In this document: positions 1-5,647 of the stretch, piece after piece
Position numbering within the stretch: the stretch's first letter is position 1
Layout: each line of letters starts with the position of its first letter
Assembly: GCA_031273705.1 (NCBI GenBank)
Contig: JAISRJ010000276.1
Span: 1 to 5,647, forward strand
Length of the DNA: 5,647 nt
Origin: Clostridiales bacterium
Lineage (GTDB): Bacteria; Bacillota; Clostridia; Lachnospirales; WQUN01
Direction: 5' to 3'
Notes under the pieces: model-generated
Seen by the model: only the letters and a program-made list of their open reading frames with translations
The model's database searches: none
What the model was told of the DNA's origin: nothing
Made by a program: the position numbers and the translations under genes

Positions 1-435
1 ATCATAATCAAGCATCAGCCGTTCCATTTGTATAGGCACTTCATACGGCTGGCATGGATGAAAAGCGCCAACGCTGACGGGTACGCTCCTGTACACTCCC
101 TTATCCATCTGTCTGTCCATCAGGACGAGGGAATGTATATCCTTGATAACCCTTTCAGATACGGGTGTTTTGTTTTTAACTAAATCTTCAACATAATAGT
201 AAGCGTCCCTGTGTCCGATGGCTTCAAGATGGTGTCTCAGCGGTTTACCGCCGACCGTAACGCCCTCTTTCAGCACAAGGGCGGTTTCTTCAAGCGTGAG
301 CATACCGCCCTCTATCGCGTTTGAGTTGTAGGTATAGTCTATCATAAAATCTTCACTCAATCGCCTGACGCTTTCGGGAGATAACGGCCTGACACCTTGC
401 AGCTTGCCGTAAAGATAATCTAGTTCATCAAACAT
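1..435 (-). CDS. Fic family protein, N-terminal part (cut by window edge)
   Basis: The 145-codon frame is open to the left edge; the rest of the gene lies outside the window. It starts at ATG 435-433 behind a strong ribosome binding site (AGGAGGT, 447-441, 5-base spacer). Residues 35-43 read TYNSNAIEG, which fits the inhibitory motif (S/T)xxxE(G/N) (S38, E42, G43) found N-terminal to the catalytic core in class II Fic proteins. Residues 112-140 (KGVYRSVPVSVG, then HPCQPYEVP) match the region leading to the Fic active-site flap. The catalytic HPFxxGNGRxxR loop is expected further on and cannot be seen, so activity cannot be judged. Known Fic enzymes mostly transfer AMP from ATP to target proteins, and the Glu of the inhibitory helix blocks productive ATP binding. 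Targets here are unknown. The gene is co-directional with recR but separated from it by a 105-base spacer holding an IS605-like hairpin, so it may be an accessory addition. Family assignment is fairly sure; precise function is not. Confidence 0.85.
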   Translation of the reverse strand, partial: MFDELDYLYGKLQGVRPLSPESVRRLSEDFMIDYTYNSNAIEGGMLTLEETALVLKEGVTVGGKPLRHHLEAIGHRDAYYYVEDLVKNKTPVSERVIKDIHSLVLMDRQMDKGVYRSVPVSVGAFHPCQPYEVPIQMERLMLDYD

Positions 436-440
436 GGCTG

Positions 441-447
441 ACCTCCT
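441..447 (-). promoter_or_regulatory. Ribosome binding site of the fic gene
   Basis: AGGAGGT on the minus strand lies 5 bases before the ATG at 435. It fixes the start of a gene whose other end is not visible. It lies immediately past the GTTCAC edge of the IS605-like hairpin segment. Confidence 0.85.
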
Positions 448-488
448 GTGAACACTCCCATGAGCTGAAGCCCATGGGTTTCAAGACG
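448..488 (-). mobile_element. Orphan IS200/IS605-like right-end hairpin (candidate relic)
   Basis: On the minus strand this segment reads GAAACC, then a stem-loop, then AGTGTTCAC. The stem is formed by 478-469 and 466-457: CCCATG/CATGGG and GCT/AGC arms around a tiny UUCA-type loop. The single non-Watson-Crick position (472/463) is a G-U wobble in minus-strand RNA but an A-C mismatch in plus-strand RNA, so the RNA fold favours the minus strand. A GAA...CC hairpin GG...GTTCAC layout is, from memory, typical of the right ends of IS200/IS605 and tnpB elements, where it also forms the 3' part of the omega RNA (reRNA). No tnpA or tnpB gene and no recognisable left end are present; recR lies directly upstream. 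I infer a solo end or decayed copy. There is no T-run after the stem, so it is a poor intrinsic terminator. Confidence 0.5.
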
Positions 489-517
489 TTATACTTCTTC
501 GATAGCTTTTTTGACAC
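488..517 (-). promoter_or_regulatory. Possible promoter for the fic gene
   Basis: A TATAAC box (493-488, 5 of 6 to the -10 consensus) is preceded, after 18 bases, by GTGTCA (517-512, 4 of 6 to the -35 consensus). A transcript from it would begin just before the hairpin and run into fic. The match is modest and short boxes of this quality occur by chance; read-through from recR is the alternative. Confidence 0.25.
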
Positions 518-540
518 ACAAAGCCGACGTTTTTGTCATG

Positions 541-1146
541 TCACGACAAGATAGGGCGTCTGCCTTCCAGAGATCGCGCGAGCGTTATGTCGTCCACAAA
601 TTCCAAATCCCCGCCGACGGGTACGCCGTGCGCAATACGCGTTACATTTAGTTCCAGTGGCTTTAACAGGCGGCTTATGTACATCGCGGTGGCTTCGCCT
701 TCCACATTCGGATTGGTGGCAAGAATTATTTCGTCTACTTCGTTGTCATTTACGCGCGATAAAAGCTCTTTAATCCTTAAATCGTTTGGTCCCACGCCGT
801 TCATTGGGGAAATAGCGCCGTGCAGAACGTGATAGTTGCCGATATACTCGTTCGTCCGTTCGTAAGCCGCCATGTCACGCGAATCTTCCACAACCATTAT
901 AGTACGAGAATCGCGTTTTGTATTGGAACAGATTGCGCATGGGTCAACGTCCGTTAGCGCGCAGCAAACCGAGCAATATTTTACTCCGCGCCTTGCCGCT
1001 AAAATTGCGTTCGCCAGTGCTTCGGCGCGTTCTTCTTTTTGACCGATAATATAAAAAGCAAGTCTCTGCGCGGACTTGCCTCCTATACCGGGAAGTTTAT
1101 GAAATTCCTCTATTAGCCGGTTTATGTGTTCGCCGTATACGTTCAA
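541..1146 (-). CDS. recR: Recombination mediator protein RecR
   Basis: The product has 201 residues, the usual RecR length. RecR acts in the cytoplasm with RecO (and RecF) to load RecA on SSB-coated single-stranded DNA at gaps. Domain order is standard: a helix-hairpin-helix region (about 8-35, with LPGIGGKSAQRLA), a zinc finger with four cysteines C58, C61, C70 and C73, a Toprim domain (about 80-176, VVEDSRD at 85-91 and ATNPNVEGEATAMY at 143-156), and a C-terminal segment with HGVPVGGDLEFVD (173-185). The start is TTG at 1146-1144. It overlaps the ybaB stop by four bases (TTGA), and its ribosome binding site GGAGG (1157-1153) lies inside the last codons of ybaB, which implies translational coupling. 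All family hallmarks are intact. The gene ends in RRPILS and is followed by a non-coding spacer. Confidence 0.97.
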   Translation of the reverse strand: MNVYGEHINRLIEEFHKLPGIGGKSAQRLAFYIIGQKEERAEALANAILAARRGVKYCSVCCALTDVDPCAICSNTKRDSRTIMVVEDSRDMAAYERTNEYIGNYHVLHGAISPMNGVGPNDLRIKELLSRVNDNEVDEIILATNPNVEGEATAMYISRLLKPLELNVTRIAHGVPVGGDLEFVDDITLARSLEGRRPILS

Positions 1147-1493
1147 AACAATCCTCCGGGTAGATTCATGCCGCCTGTCAGCTGTGACATTTGGTTTTTG
1201 GTTAGTTCATCCATTTGGCGTAGCGCTTCATTAACCGCGCTGAGTATTAGGTCTTGCAACATTTCCACATCGTCGGGATCAACTACGTCCTTCGAGACGG
1301 TCAATTCTTTAATCTGCTTCTTCCCGTTTACAACAACCTTTACCGCACCGCCTCCGGAGGTTATTTCCAGAGTTTTGGTTTCCATCTCGGTCTGCATTTC
1401 TTCCATTTGCTTCTGCATTTGTTTAGCCTGCTTCATAAGGTTGTTCATATTCATTCCACCGTAACCGGGCATCCCCCCGCCATGCTTAGGCAT
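1143..1493 (-). CDS. ybaB: YbaB/EbfC family nucleoid-associated protein
   Basis: This small basic-acidic protein of 116 residues belongs to the YbaB/EbfC DNA-binding family, dimers that bind DNA and are encoded next to recR in most bacteria. The sequence shows a Met/Gly-rich N-terminus (MPKHGGGMPGYGGMNMNN, 1-18), a long helix rich in Met, Gln and Glu (about 19-40), the family core TLEITSGGGAVKVVVNGKKQ (41-60) with IKELTVSKDVVDPDDVEML after it, a second helix (about 79-104) and a Gly-rich tail GGMNLPGGLF. The start is set at ATG 1493, four bases after the dnaX stop, behind GGGAG at 1505-1501. An upstream in-frame GTG at 1511 would overlap dnaX and has no ribosome binding site. The gene overlaps recR by four bases. 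Exact cellular role is unsettled for the family; links to RecR-dependent repair and nucleoid structure have been proposed. Confidence 0.95.
   Translation of the reverse strand: MPKHGGGMPGYGGMNMNNLMKQAKQMQKQMEEMQTEMETKTLEITSGGGAVKVVVNGKKQIKELTVSKDVVDPDDVEMLQDLILSAVNEALRQMDELTKNQMSQLTGGMNLPGGLF
1147..1157 (-). promoter_or_regulatory. Ribosome binding site deciding the recR TTG start
   Basis: GGAGG at 1157-1153, six bases before the TTG codon at 1146, supports this non-ATG start. The site is embedded in the ybaB codons for Pro-Gly-Gly-Leu-Phe. The RecR N-terminus that results (NVYGEHINRLIEEF) begins where family members usually begin. Confidence 0.8.
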
Positions 1494-1505
1494 AAAATCA
1501 CTCCC
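1494..1505 (-). promoter_or_regulatory. Ribosome binding site deciding the ybaB start
   Basis: GGGAG (1505-1501) lies seven bases before ATG 1493 and is formed by the last codons and stop of dnaX (TGG GAG TGA). Because it lies downstream of the GTG at 1511, it argues for the shorter 116-residue product and for coupling of ybaB translation to dnaX termination. Confidence 0.7.
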
Positions 1506-3075
1506 ATTCACTTATTTTAATATTAAGCGTGGATTGCAGCTCCTCAAACATATCTTTATTGCCATACAAACGCTTATGCCGCGCGTCGTAATCATCAATC
1601 AGACTGAATTGAAGATTAAAATCCTTATGATAGTTCTGCGCGAGATTTTGAAGTATAATATTTTGCTTGCCCATCAGCCAATTTTTACTGGCGGGGTCGG
1701 GGCAAATAATTTGCAGCCCGTCGCCTTCCAAATATCCGGGCTTGCACTTTTTGAGCAATGCCTTAACCGCGTTATCGAAACAATTAATAAATTCCATCCA
1801 GTGATGGATCACGTTTTGAATGTCCTCGGGTACGGCTTTCTTTTTAGCCGGTGGAATTTCGTCCGGCGGCACATCCGCTCTCGCGGCAATCGGCGGCGGC
1901 GCGGCGGATTGAATGGTCTTGATCTGCCCCAAGTTTTTCTCCAATTGCTCTATTCTATCATATAGCTCTTCCAGATGTTCGTCAACCGGCGGGCAGCATA
2001 GCTTTATAACGGCTACTTCCAGCAGAACCCTCGGGTTAGCGGCGTATTTAAGCTGGCTTTGCAGCGTCGAAAAATTATTTACATATTTTATCAGTATCGA
2101 TCCGGGGATCTTTCTGCCTTGAACGCGGTAAAGCTCTATTCGTTCCCGCGAAAAATCCAATGCCTGGGTAGGTTTCTCAACTACGGCGGCTACCATCAAA
2201 TTTCTAAAATGCTGAATCATATCACTTACAAATTGCAGAATATCCTTTCCGCCCATAACCAGGCTGTTGATCTGTTCCATAGCCCTAGCGCTGTTTCTGG
2301 CATATACTGATTCTGTAAACTCAAAAAACTTGCCGGGATCTACAGCTCCGATCAGGTTCAAAACTTTATTCAAATCTATGGTCTCATCCACGTAATATGA
2401 AACACATTGATCCAGCAGGCTAAGGGCGTCGCGCATCGCCCCGTCGGTAATCTCCGCTATATAGCGCAAAGCGTCCGCGTCTATTTTAACTCTCTCTTTT
2501 TCCATATACGAGGCAAGCACATTCGTAACATCATCCGCGCTGATTCTTCTAAAATCATATCGCTGACAGCGCGACAGAATAGTCGCCGGCAGTTTTTGGG
2601 GATCGGTTGTGGCCAGGACGAAAATAACATGCTCCGGAGGTTCCTCCAGGGTTTTTAAAAGGGCGTTGAACGCACCCGCGGACAGCATATGAACCTCATC
2701 TATTATATAGACTTTGTATCTGCAGTCTGTGGGCGGGTATTTTACTTCCTCGCGAATGTCCCGAATATTATCTACACCGTTATTGCTTGCCGCGTCGATT
2801 TCAATCACGTCCACTCCGCGCTGTTTTAAAATGTCTTGACAGACGAAGCATTCATTACACGGCTCGCCGTTAGAAGGATGCAAACAGTTGACCGCACGGG
2901 CAAAAATTTTCGCCGTGGAAGTTTTACCGGTTCCGCGAGTGCCGCAAAATAGGTAGGCGTGGGAAATCCTGTCAGATGTTATTTGATTCTTTAAAGCTCG
3001 CACAATCGCTTGTTGTCCTATTACCTCGCTGAAAGTCTGCGGTCGAAGCTTGCGGTATAAAGCAATGTAAGCCAT
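1498..3075 (-). CDS. dnaX: DNA polymerase III subunit tau/gamma (clamp-loader ATPase)
   Basis: The 525-residue product is the ATPase core of the replicative clamp loader, which opens the beta ring and places it on primed DNA. Domain I starts with the typical ALYRKLRPQTFSEVIGQ. Walker A is GTRGTGKT (45-52). The zinc module has C64, C73, C76 and C79. Walker B is IIDEVHML (124-131), sensor 1 lies in LATTDPQKLP (154-163), the SRC arginine finger is at 168-170, and sensor 2 is in GAMRDALSLLDQ (212-223). Domain III reaches about residue 365. A short Glu/Leu-rich helix (366-385), a Pro/Ala-rich linker (391-410) and a tau-type C-terminal region (about 415-525) follow. The start is ATG 3075 with GGGGTG at 3085-3080; an in-frame ATG at 3108 adds 11 residues but has no ribosome binding site and is not family-like. 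A lysine-codon run at 1848-1836 falls in the linker, where a gamma form ends in some bacteria, but it is not a classic slippery heptamer. No key residue is missing. Confidence 0.97.
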   Translation of the reverse strand: MAYIALYRKLRPQTFSEVIGQQAIVRALKNQITSDRISHAYLFCGTRGTGKTSTAKIFARAVNCLHPSNGEPCNECFVCQDILKQRGVDVIEIDAASNNGVDNIRDIREEVKYPPTDCRYKVYIIDEVHMLSAGAFNALLKTLEEPPEHVIFVLATTDPQKLPATILSRCQRYDFRRISADDVTNVLASYMEKERVKIDADALRYIAEITDGAMRDALSLLDQCVSYYVDETIDLNKVLNLIGAVDPGKFFEFTESVYARNSARAMEQINSLVMGGKDILQFVSDMIQHFRNLMVAAVVEKPTQALDFSRERIELYRVQGRKIPGSILIKYVNNFSTLQSQLKYAANPRVLLEVAVIKLCCPPVDEHLEELYDRIEQLEKNLGQIKTIQSAAPPPIAARADVPPDEIPPAKKKAVPEDIQNVIHHWMEFINCFDNAVKALLKKCKPGYLEGDGLQIICPDPASKNWLMGKQNIILQNLAQNYHKDFNLQFSLIDDYDARHKRLYGNKDMFEELQSTLNIKISEWE

Positions 3076-3085
3076 TGTACACCCC
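3076..3085 (-). promoter_or_regulatory. Ribosome binding site deciding the dnaX start
   Basis: GGGGTG (3085-3080) lies four bases before ATG 3075. The alternative ATG at 3108 is preceded only by an A/T-rich stretch without any purine-rich site. The protein from 3075 begins MAYIALYRKLRP, as DnaX proteins usually do. Confidence 0.65.
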
Positions 3086-3139
3086 GAATAAATTACTGTA
3101 GTTACCATTATTTTGCTAAACTGCCATAAACCTCACATT
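3076..3139. other. Short intergenic gap between apt and dnaX
   Basis: These 64 bases hold no hairpin with a T-run and no clear -35/-10 pair on the minus strand. The dnaX ribosome binding site sits at its left end. Nothing here argues against transcription running from apt into dnaX. Confidence 0.5.
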
Positions 3140-3652
3140 TCAATATTTTATTATAGAATGTATGTCATATCCCTTAAGCAGGTTTCGTCCTTTCAGCGCT
3201 TCTAATTCTATAAGAAAAACCATTGAGGCAATTACCCCGCCCAGTTCCTCCACCAGTTCGACCAAAGCCTTGCACGTGCCGCCGGTGGCGAGAAGATCGT
3301 CTATTACCACTACTTTTTGACCAGGTTTAATCGCGTCTCGGTGCATTTCTATTATTGCCTGACCATATTCCAGATTGTAAGTTCTTTGTACGGTCAGATA
3401 GGGTAACTTGCCTTTTTTTCGCACGGGGATAAATCCCTTTTTCAGCTTGTATGCGACCGGCACACCGAATATAAATCCGCGTGACTCCGGCCCGACTACC
3501 AGATCAAAATCCGCGCCTTCTACTTTGTCCGCAATAATATCCACGGCTAAAGCCAAGGCGTCAGGGTCTTGCAGTACGGTGGTTATATCGCGAAAGATTA
3601 TTCCCGGTTCCGGAAAATCCGGTATAGAACGAATTACTTTCTCAAGGCTCAT
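3140..3652 (-). CDS. apt: Adenine phosphoribosyltransferase
   Basis: The 170-residue product matches the usual length of APRT, a cytoplasmic purine-salvage enzyme that makes AMP and pyrophosphate from adenine and PRPP. The N-terminus carries the diagnostic IPDFPEPGIIFRDITTVL (10-27). VVGPESRGFIFG (52-63) and the flexible-loop region FIPVRKKGKLPY (74-85) with LEYG (94-97) follow. The PRPP-binding motif VVVIDDLLATGGT is at 114-126. The C-terminal strand MVFLIELEALKGR (144-156) completes the fold. The start ATG at 3652 is preceded by a modest GGGG (3663-3660). The gene follows recJ by 39 bases and precedes dnaX by 64. A recJ-apt pair is common in Firmicutes, where relA usually comes next; an apt-dnaX-ybaB-recR run is the E. 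coli arrangement. No residue anomalies are visible. Confidence 0.97.
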   Translation of the reverse strand: MSLEKVIRSIPDFPEPGIIFRDITTVLQDPDALALAVDIIADKVEGADFDLVVGPESRGFIFGVPVAYKLKKGFIPVRKKGKLPYLTVQRTYNLEYGQAIIEMHRDAIKPGQKVVVIDDLLATGGTCKALVELVEELGGVIASMVFLIELEALKGRNLLKGYDIHSIIKY

Positions 3653-3691
3653 GTGATATCCCCATTCTTTATACTAGAGAGCATAATAGCT

Positions 3692-5506
3692 TTATCTAAA
3701 ATCCTCTTTTAACCTAAAATCCTCTTTTAACCTAAAGTCCTTTAGCCTAAAATCCTTTATATCCATTTGAATCGTGACATTATTATTATAATCGTTTATT
3801 TCCAGCGCGTAAATAACATCCATAACAAAATTACAATTTCTGAAAAATCCCGCGAAGATTTTTCCGCACTCATAATCGTCATGAAACGCCCGGACGGATT
3901 GTCTGAATAGTTCATTCTTCCCGAAACATATGCCTTTTATTTTTCGATATGTTCCGTCCACGCCAAAAGTAAAGATCATGGTTTTTTTATCATCTATCAT
4001 TCTTAGATGTTCCGGCCGAAGGTTCTCCGCGCAGAATAACGGCTGGGGATTATCCCTCCCAAACGGAGACATGAAACTAAGCTCCTTTGCCAGTTCGTAT
4101 GTCGCCTGGCCAGGTTCAAGGTATTTGTCAAAACTTATTATTGGAATTAAATCATCGTCTGTTAGTAAGCAATTATTATTCAGCGTTTCGCGGAGTGTGC
4201 TTATATTGTCTTTATCTATAGAAATACCCGCGGCCATCGCGTGCCCGCCGAAGCGAACAAAAAGCTGTTTACATTCATATAACGCCTCAAATATATTATA
4301 ACCATCAACTGACCTTGCCGAACCTTTCGCGCCGGATTCGCCGTTGGCGATCATGATAACAGGCCGATAGAATTCTTCCCTTATTCGACCGGCGACTATA
4401 CCGGCTATGCTTTCGTGCAATTCCTCGTCGAAAATAACGATTACCTTATCCAGTGGGTTCGGCAGCATTTTTTTAGCGCGTTCTACCGCCTCGGCCGTCA
4501 TCGCTTTGCGCCGCTCGTTCAGTTCGACCAGGCTGGCGGCAATTTTTTCCGCTTCCGATTCGTTATCCGTTAAGAATAATTTAACCGCGTTGGCGGCGTG
4601 AGATAATCGCCCTGAAGCGTTTACGCAAGGTCCGATTATAAAACCCACGTCAAAGACGCCAAGGACTTTTAGCTGCAAGCTCTTTGCCTGTATTAAATGC
4701 CAGAGTCCGAGGTTGATTTTTTTATTTTTATTTAAATACGCGAGGCCCGCTCGAACTATGATTCTATTCTCTTGCATTAAAGGAACGACATCGCAGACTG
4801 TCGCGACAGCCGCCAAAGCTAAAAATTCCTCTTTCCTATCTAATTCCTTGCCCATATAGGTGTAAAAGGTCTCCGCGAATCGATAGCAAAGAGCGGCGGC
4901 GCACATCTGGTCAAAAGAATATAAACATTTTTTTTGTTTTGGGTTAACTATATAATCCGCTTCGGGTATTAAATCAACAATTTCGTCGTTTACGGATTCA
5001 AATGCAGGCTCATGATGGTCGATAACAATAAGTTTCATCCCTAATCGCTTGGCTTCACTGATCTCCGCGAGAGCGGCGATTCCGTTGTCACAGGTGAGAA
5101 TTAACTTTGCGCCACGCTCATGAATATAATGCACGGCGTCGATGTTAAGGCCGTAACCTTCTTCCTCACGTCTGGGTATGTAGTAATCCGCGTTTGCGCC
5201 GAACGCCCGCAAGGTTTTTATCAAGATAACGGTACTCATAACGCCGTCGGCGTCATAGTCCCCATATACGATAATCTTGTCGCCATTTTGTATACTCTGG
5301 GCAATTAACCCGCAAGCCGGAAGTATATCTTTCATAGATTTTGCGTCGGCTAAAAAACGCAATTCGGGCATTAAGTACCTTGCGGCGGCGTGTTTGCTTC
5401 TGATTCCGCGATTGGCAAGCACGGCAGCCATAGTTTCACTTACGTTTAAGGTGCGCGTCATCAGCGGAATATTTGCGTCTGTGCGTCTTAAAAGCCAATT
5501 TGACAT
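3692..5506 (-). CDS. recJ: Single-stranded-DNA-specific exonuclease RecJ (DHH family)
   Basis: The 604-residue product is a DHH-superfamily phosphoesterase that degrades single-stranded DNA 5' to 3' with Mn2+/Mg2+, acting in RecFOR recombination and other repair. Visible motifs: YGDYDADG (81-88), TCDNGIAA (138-145), the DHH triad at 163-165 (VIDHHEP), VCDVVPL (237-243), GPCVNASGRL (292-301) closing the DHH part, a DHHA1 domain with HESIAGIVAGRIRE (364-377), GSARSVDGYNIF (395-406) and FGGHAMAAG (419-427), then PFGRDNPQPLF (481-491) opening the OB-fold region (to about 580). The length is near that of E. coli RecJ and shorter than B. subtilis RecJ. Variation such as CDNG in place of the more usual VDCG suggests a clostridial-type subgroup, but the acidic metal-binding residues look intact. 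The last 20 residues are a tandem repeat of FRLKED/FRLKD and look like an added tail. The start is ATG 5506 behind AGGAGGG (5518-5512). It is the first gene of the block. Confidence 0.95.
   Translation of the reverse strand: MSNWLLRRTDANIPLMTRTLNVSETMAAVLANRGIRSKHAAARYLMPELRFLADAKSMKDILPACGLIAQSIQNGDKIIVYGDYDADGVMSTVILIKTLRAFGANADYYIPRREEEGYGLNIDAVHYIHERGAKLILTCDNGIAALAEISEAKRLGMKLIVIDHHEPAFESVNDEIVDLIPEADYIVNPKQKKCLYSFDQMCAAALCYRFAETFYTYMGKELDRKEEFLALAAVATVCDVVPLMQENRIIVRAGLAYLNKNKKINLGLWHLIQAKSLQLKVLGVFDVGFIIGPCVNASGRLSHAANAVKLFLTDNESEAEKIAASLVELNERRKAMTAEAVERAKKMLPNPLDKVIVIFDEELHESIAGIVAGRIREEFYRPVIMIANGESGAKGSARSVDGYNIFEALYECKQLFVRFGGHAMAAGISIDKDNISTLRETLNNNCLLTDDDLIPIISFDKYLEPGQATYELAKELSFMSPFGRDNPQPLFCAENLRPEHLRMIDDKKTMIFTFGVDGTYRKIKGICFGKNELFRQSVRAFHDDYECGKIFAGFFRNCNFVMDVIYALEINDYNNNVTIQMDIKDFRLKDFRLKEDFRLKEDFR
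3695..3757 (-). repeat. In-frame tandem repeat coding the RecJ C-terminus
   Basis: Two identical 18-base units (3698-3715 and 3716-3733, plus-strand AAAATCCTCTTTTAACCT) are followed by a 15-base unit (3734-3748) that lacks one codon and has two base changes, then a partial unit. All units are multiples of three, so copy changes would keep the frame. They encode FRLKED, FRLKED and FRLKD ending in the stop codon right after the last copy. The tail is charged and mixed basic/acidic. Confidence 0.95.
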
Positions 5507-5511
5507 ATATT

Positions 5512-5518
5512 CCCTCCT
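5512..5518 (-). promoter_or_regulatory. Ribosome binding site of recJ
   Basis: AGGAGGG on the minus strand lies five bases before ATG 5506. It is the strongest site in the block together with that of fic, as expected for a first gene that is not coupled to an upstream one. Confidence 0.85.
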
Positions 5519-5600
5519 GTCTTATATAAGGTTAAATAATCAATTAAAATATGTAAATAATCTTAAATATTTTAATAAATTATATTGTTTATAATAAAAA
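5519..5600 (-). promoter_or_regulatory. AT-rich recJ leader, probable promoter region
   Basis: This stretch is almost all A and T and carries no gene. A perfect TATAAT lies at 5584-5579 on the minus strand, but no good -35 box is found 16-19 bases upstream. A TATTAT at 5596-5591 with TTGTAA at 5621-5616 (19-base spacer) is an equally weak option. A promoter for the recJ-recR block is expected here from context, but the exact boxes cannot be fixed by eye. Confidence 0.35.
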
Positions 5601-5612
5601 TCGCTTACGCGA
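5596..5612 (-). terminator. Weak terminator-like hairpin upstream of recJ
   Basis: On the minus strand TCGC-GTAA-GCGA forms a 4-bp stem (5 with a G-U pair) with a GNRA-type loop followed by five T and more T-rich sequence. It could end transcription of whatever gene lies to the right of the window. The stem is short, so chance occurrence or part of a coding end is quite possible. Confidence 0.3.
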
Positions 5613-5647
5613 CATTTACAATAAATGGACATAACCCTATGCCCGAT

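Noticed and set aside
457..478. Hairpin after recR as an intrinsic terminator
   Set aside because: No T-run follows the stem on either strand; minus-strand sequence after it is AGTGTTCAC. The end-of-element reading fits better.
489..539. 16-codon minus-strand ORF (ATG 539, ending in KKAIEEV) just after recR
   Set aside because: It has no ribosome binding site and lies one base after the recR stop. I recognise no family. It could be the eroded end of a transposon gene before the hairpin, but the sequence alone does not support a gene call.
1494..1511. Longer ybaB from GTG 1511
   Set aside because: It would overlap dnaX by 14 bases without any ribosome binding site, whereas ATG 1493 has GGGAG at good spacing and gives a family-like N-terminus.
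3076..3108. Longer dnaX from ATG 3108
   Set aside because: The 11 extra residues are not family-like and the codon lacks a ribosome binding site; ATG 3075 gives the usual MAYIALYRKLRP start.
3695..3757. Repeats near the recJ end as a CRISPR or intergenic array
   Set aside because: The units abut with no spacers, are only 15-18 bases long, and are read in frame as the RecJ tail.
533..5594. Several plus-strand open frames of about 60-140 codons
   Set aside because: Nearly all lie antisense to recR, ybaB, dnaX, apt and recJ; the one at 5277-5594 also runs into the AT-rich recJ leader, and none shows a recognisable domain. They are shadows of the minus-strand genes.
5625..5647. Plus-strand gene start (ATG 5625) at the right edge
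   Set aside because: Only seven codons are visible and there is no ribosome binding site in the A/T-rich sequence before it.

Overview
The window is a minus-strand stretch of housekeeping genes from what looks like a low-to-moderate GC Bacillota, most likely in the Clostridia/Negativicutes range. The grounds are strong AGGAGG-type ribosome binding sites, TTG start usage, a Met/Gly-rich clostridial-style YbaB N-terminus, and a recJ-apt pair as in Firmicutes. I cannot name a genus from the sequence alone.

In order of transcription (right to left): an AT-rich leader (about 5507-5600); recJ (single-strand 5'-3' exonuclease, with a repeat-built C-terminal tail); apt (adenine phosphoribosyltransferase); dnaX (tau/gamma clamp-loader subunit); ybaB/ebfC (nucleoid-associated protein); recR (recombination mediator). 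A 105-base spacer follows that carries a strong hairpin resembling the right end of an IS200/IS605-family element. The window ends inside the first 145 codons of a Fic-domain protein gene that runs off the left edge. All genes point the same way. The gaps inside the recJ-recR block are 39, 74 and 4 bases, then a 4-base overlap, so a single operon is plausible.

The block works mainly in DNA replication and repair. DnaX assembles the polymerase III clamp loader, RecJ resects gapped or broken DNA, RecR (with RecO/RecF) loads RecA, and YbaB binds DNA near RecR. Apt salvages adenine to AMP and is a common operon partner of these genes rather than part of the repair machinery.

I did not find a convincing undescribed system. 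The points worth a second look are the orphan IS605-like hairpin that directly precedes the fic ribosome binding site, the in-frame 18/15-bp tandem repeat that forms the end of RecJ, the recJ-apt-dnaX-ybaB-recR order that joins two familiar gene clusters, and the incomplete Fic gene with an N-terminal inhibitory motif. The plus strand has no supportable gene.
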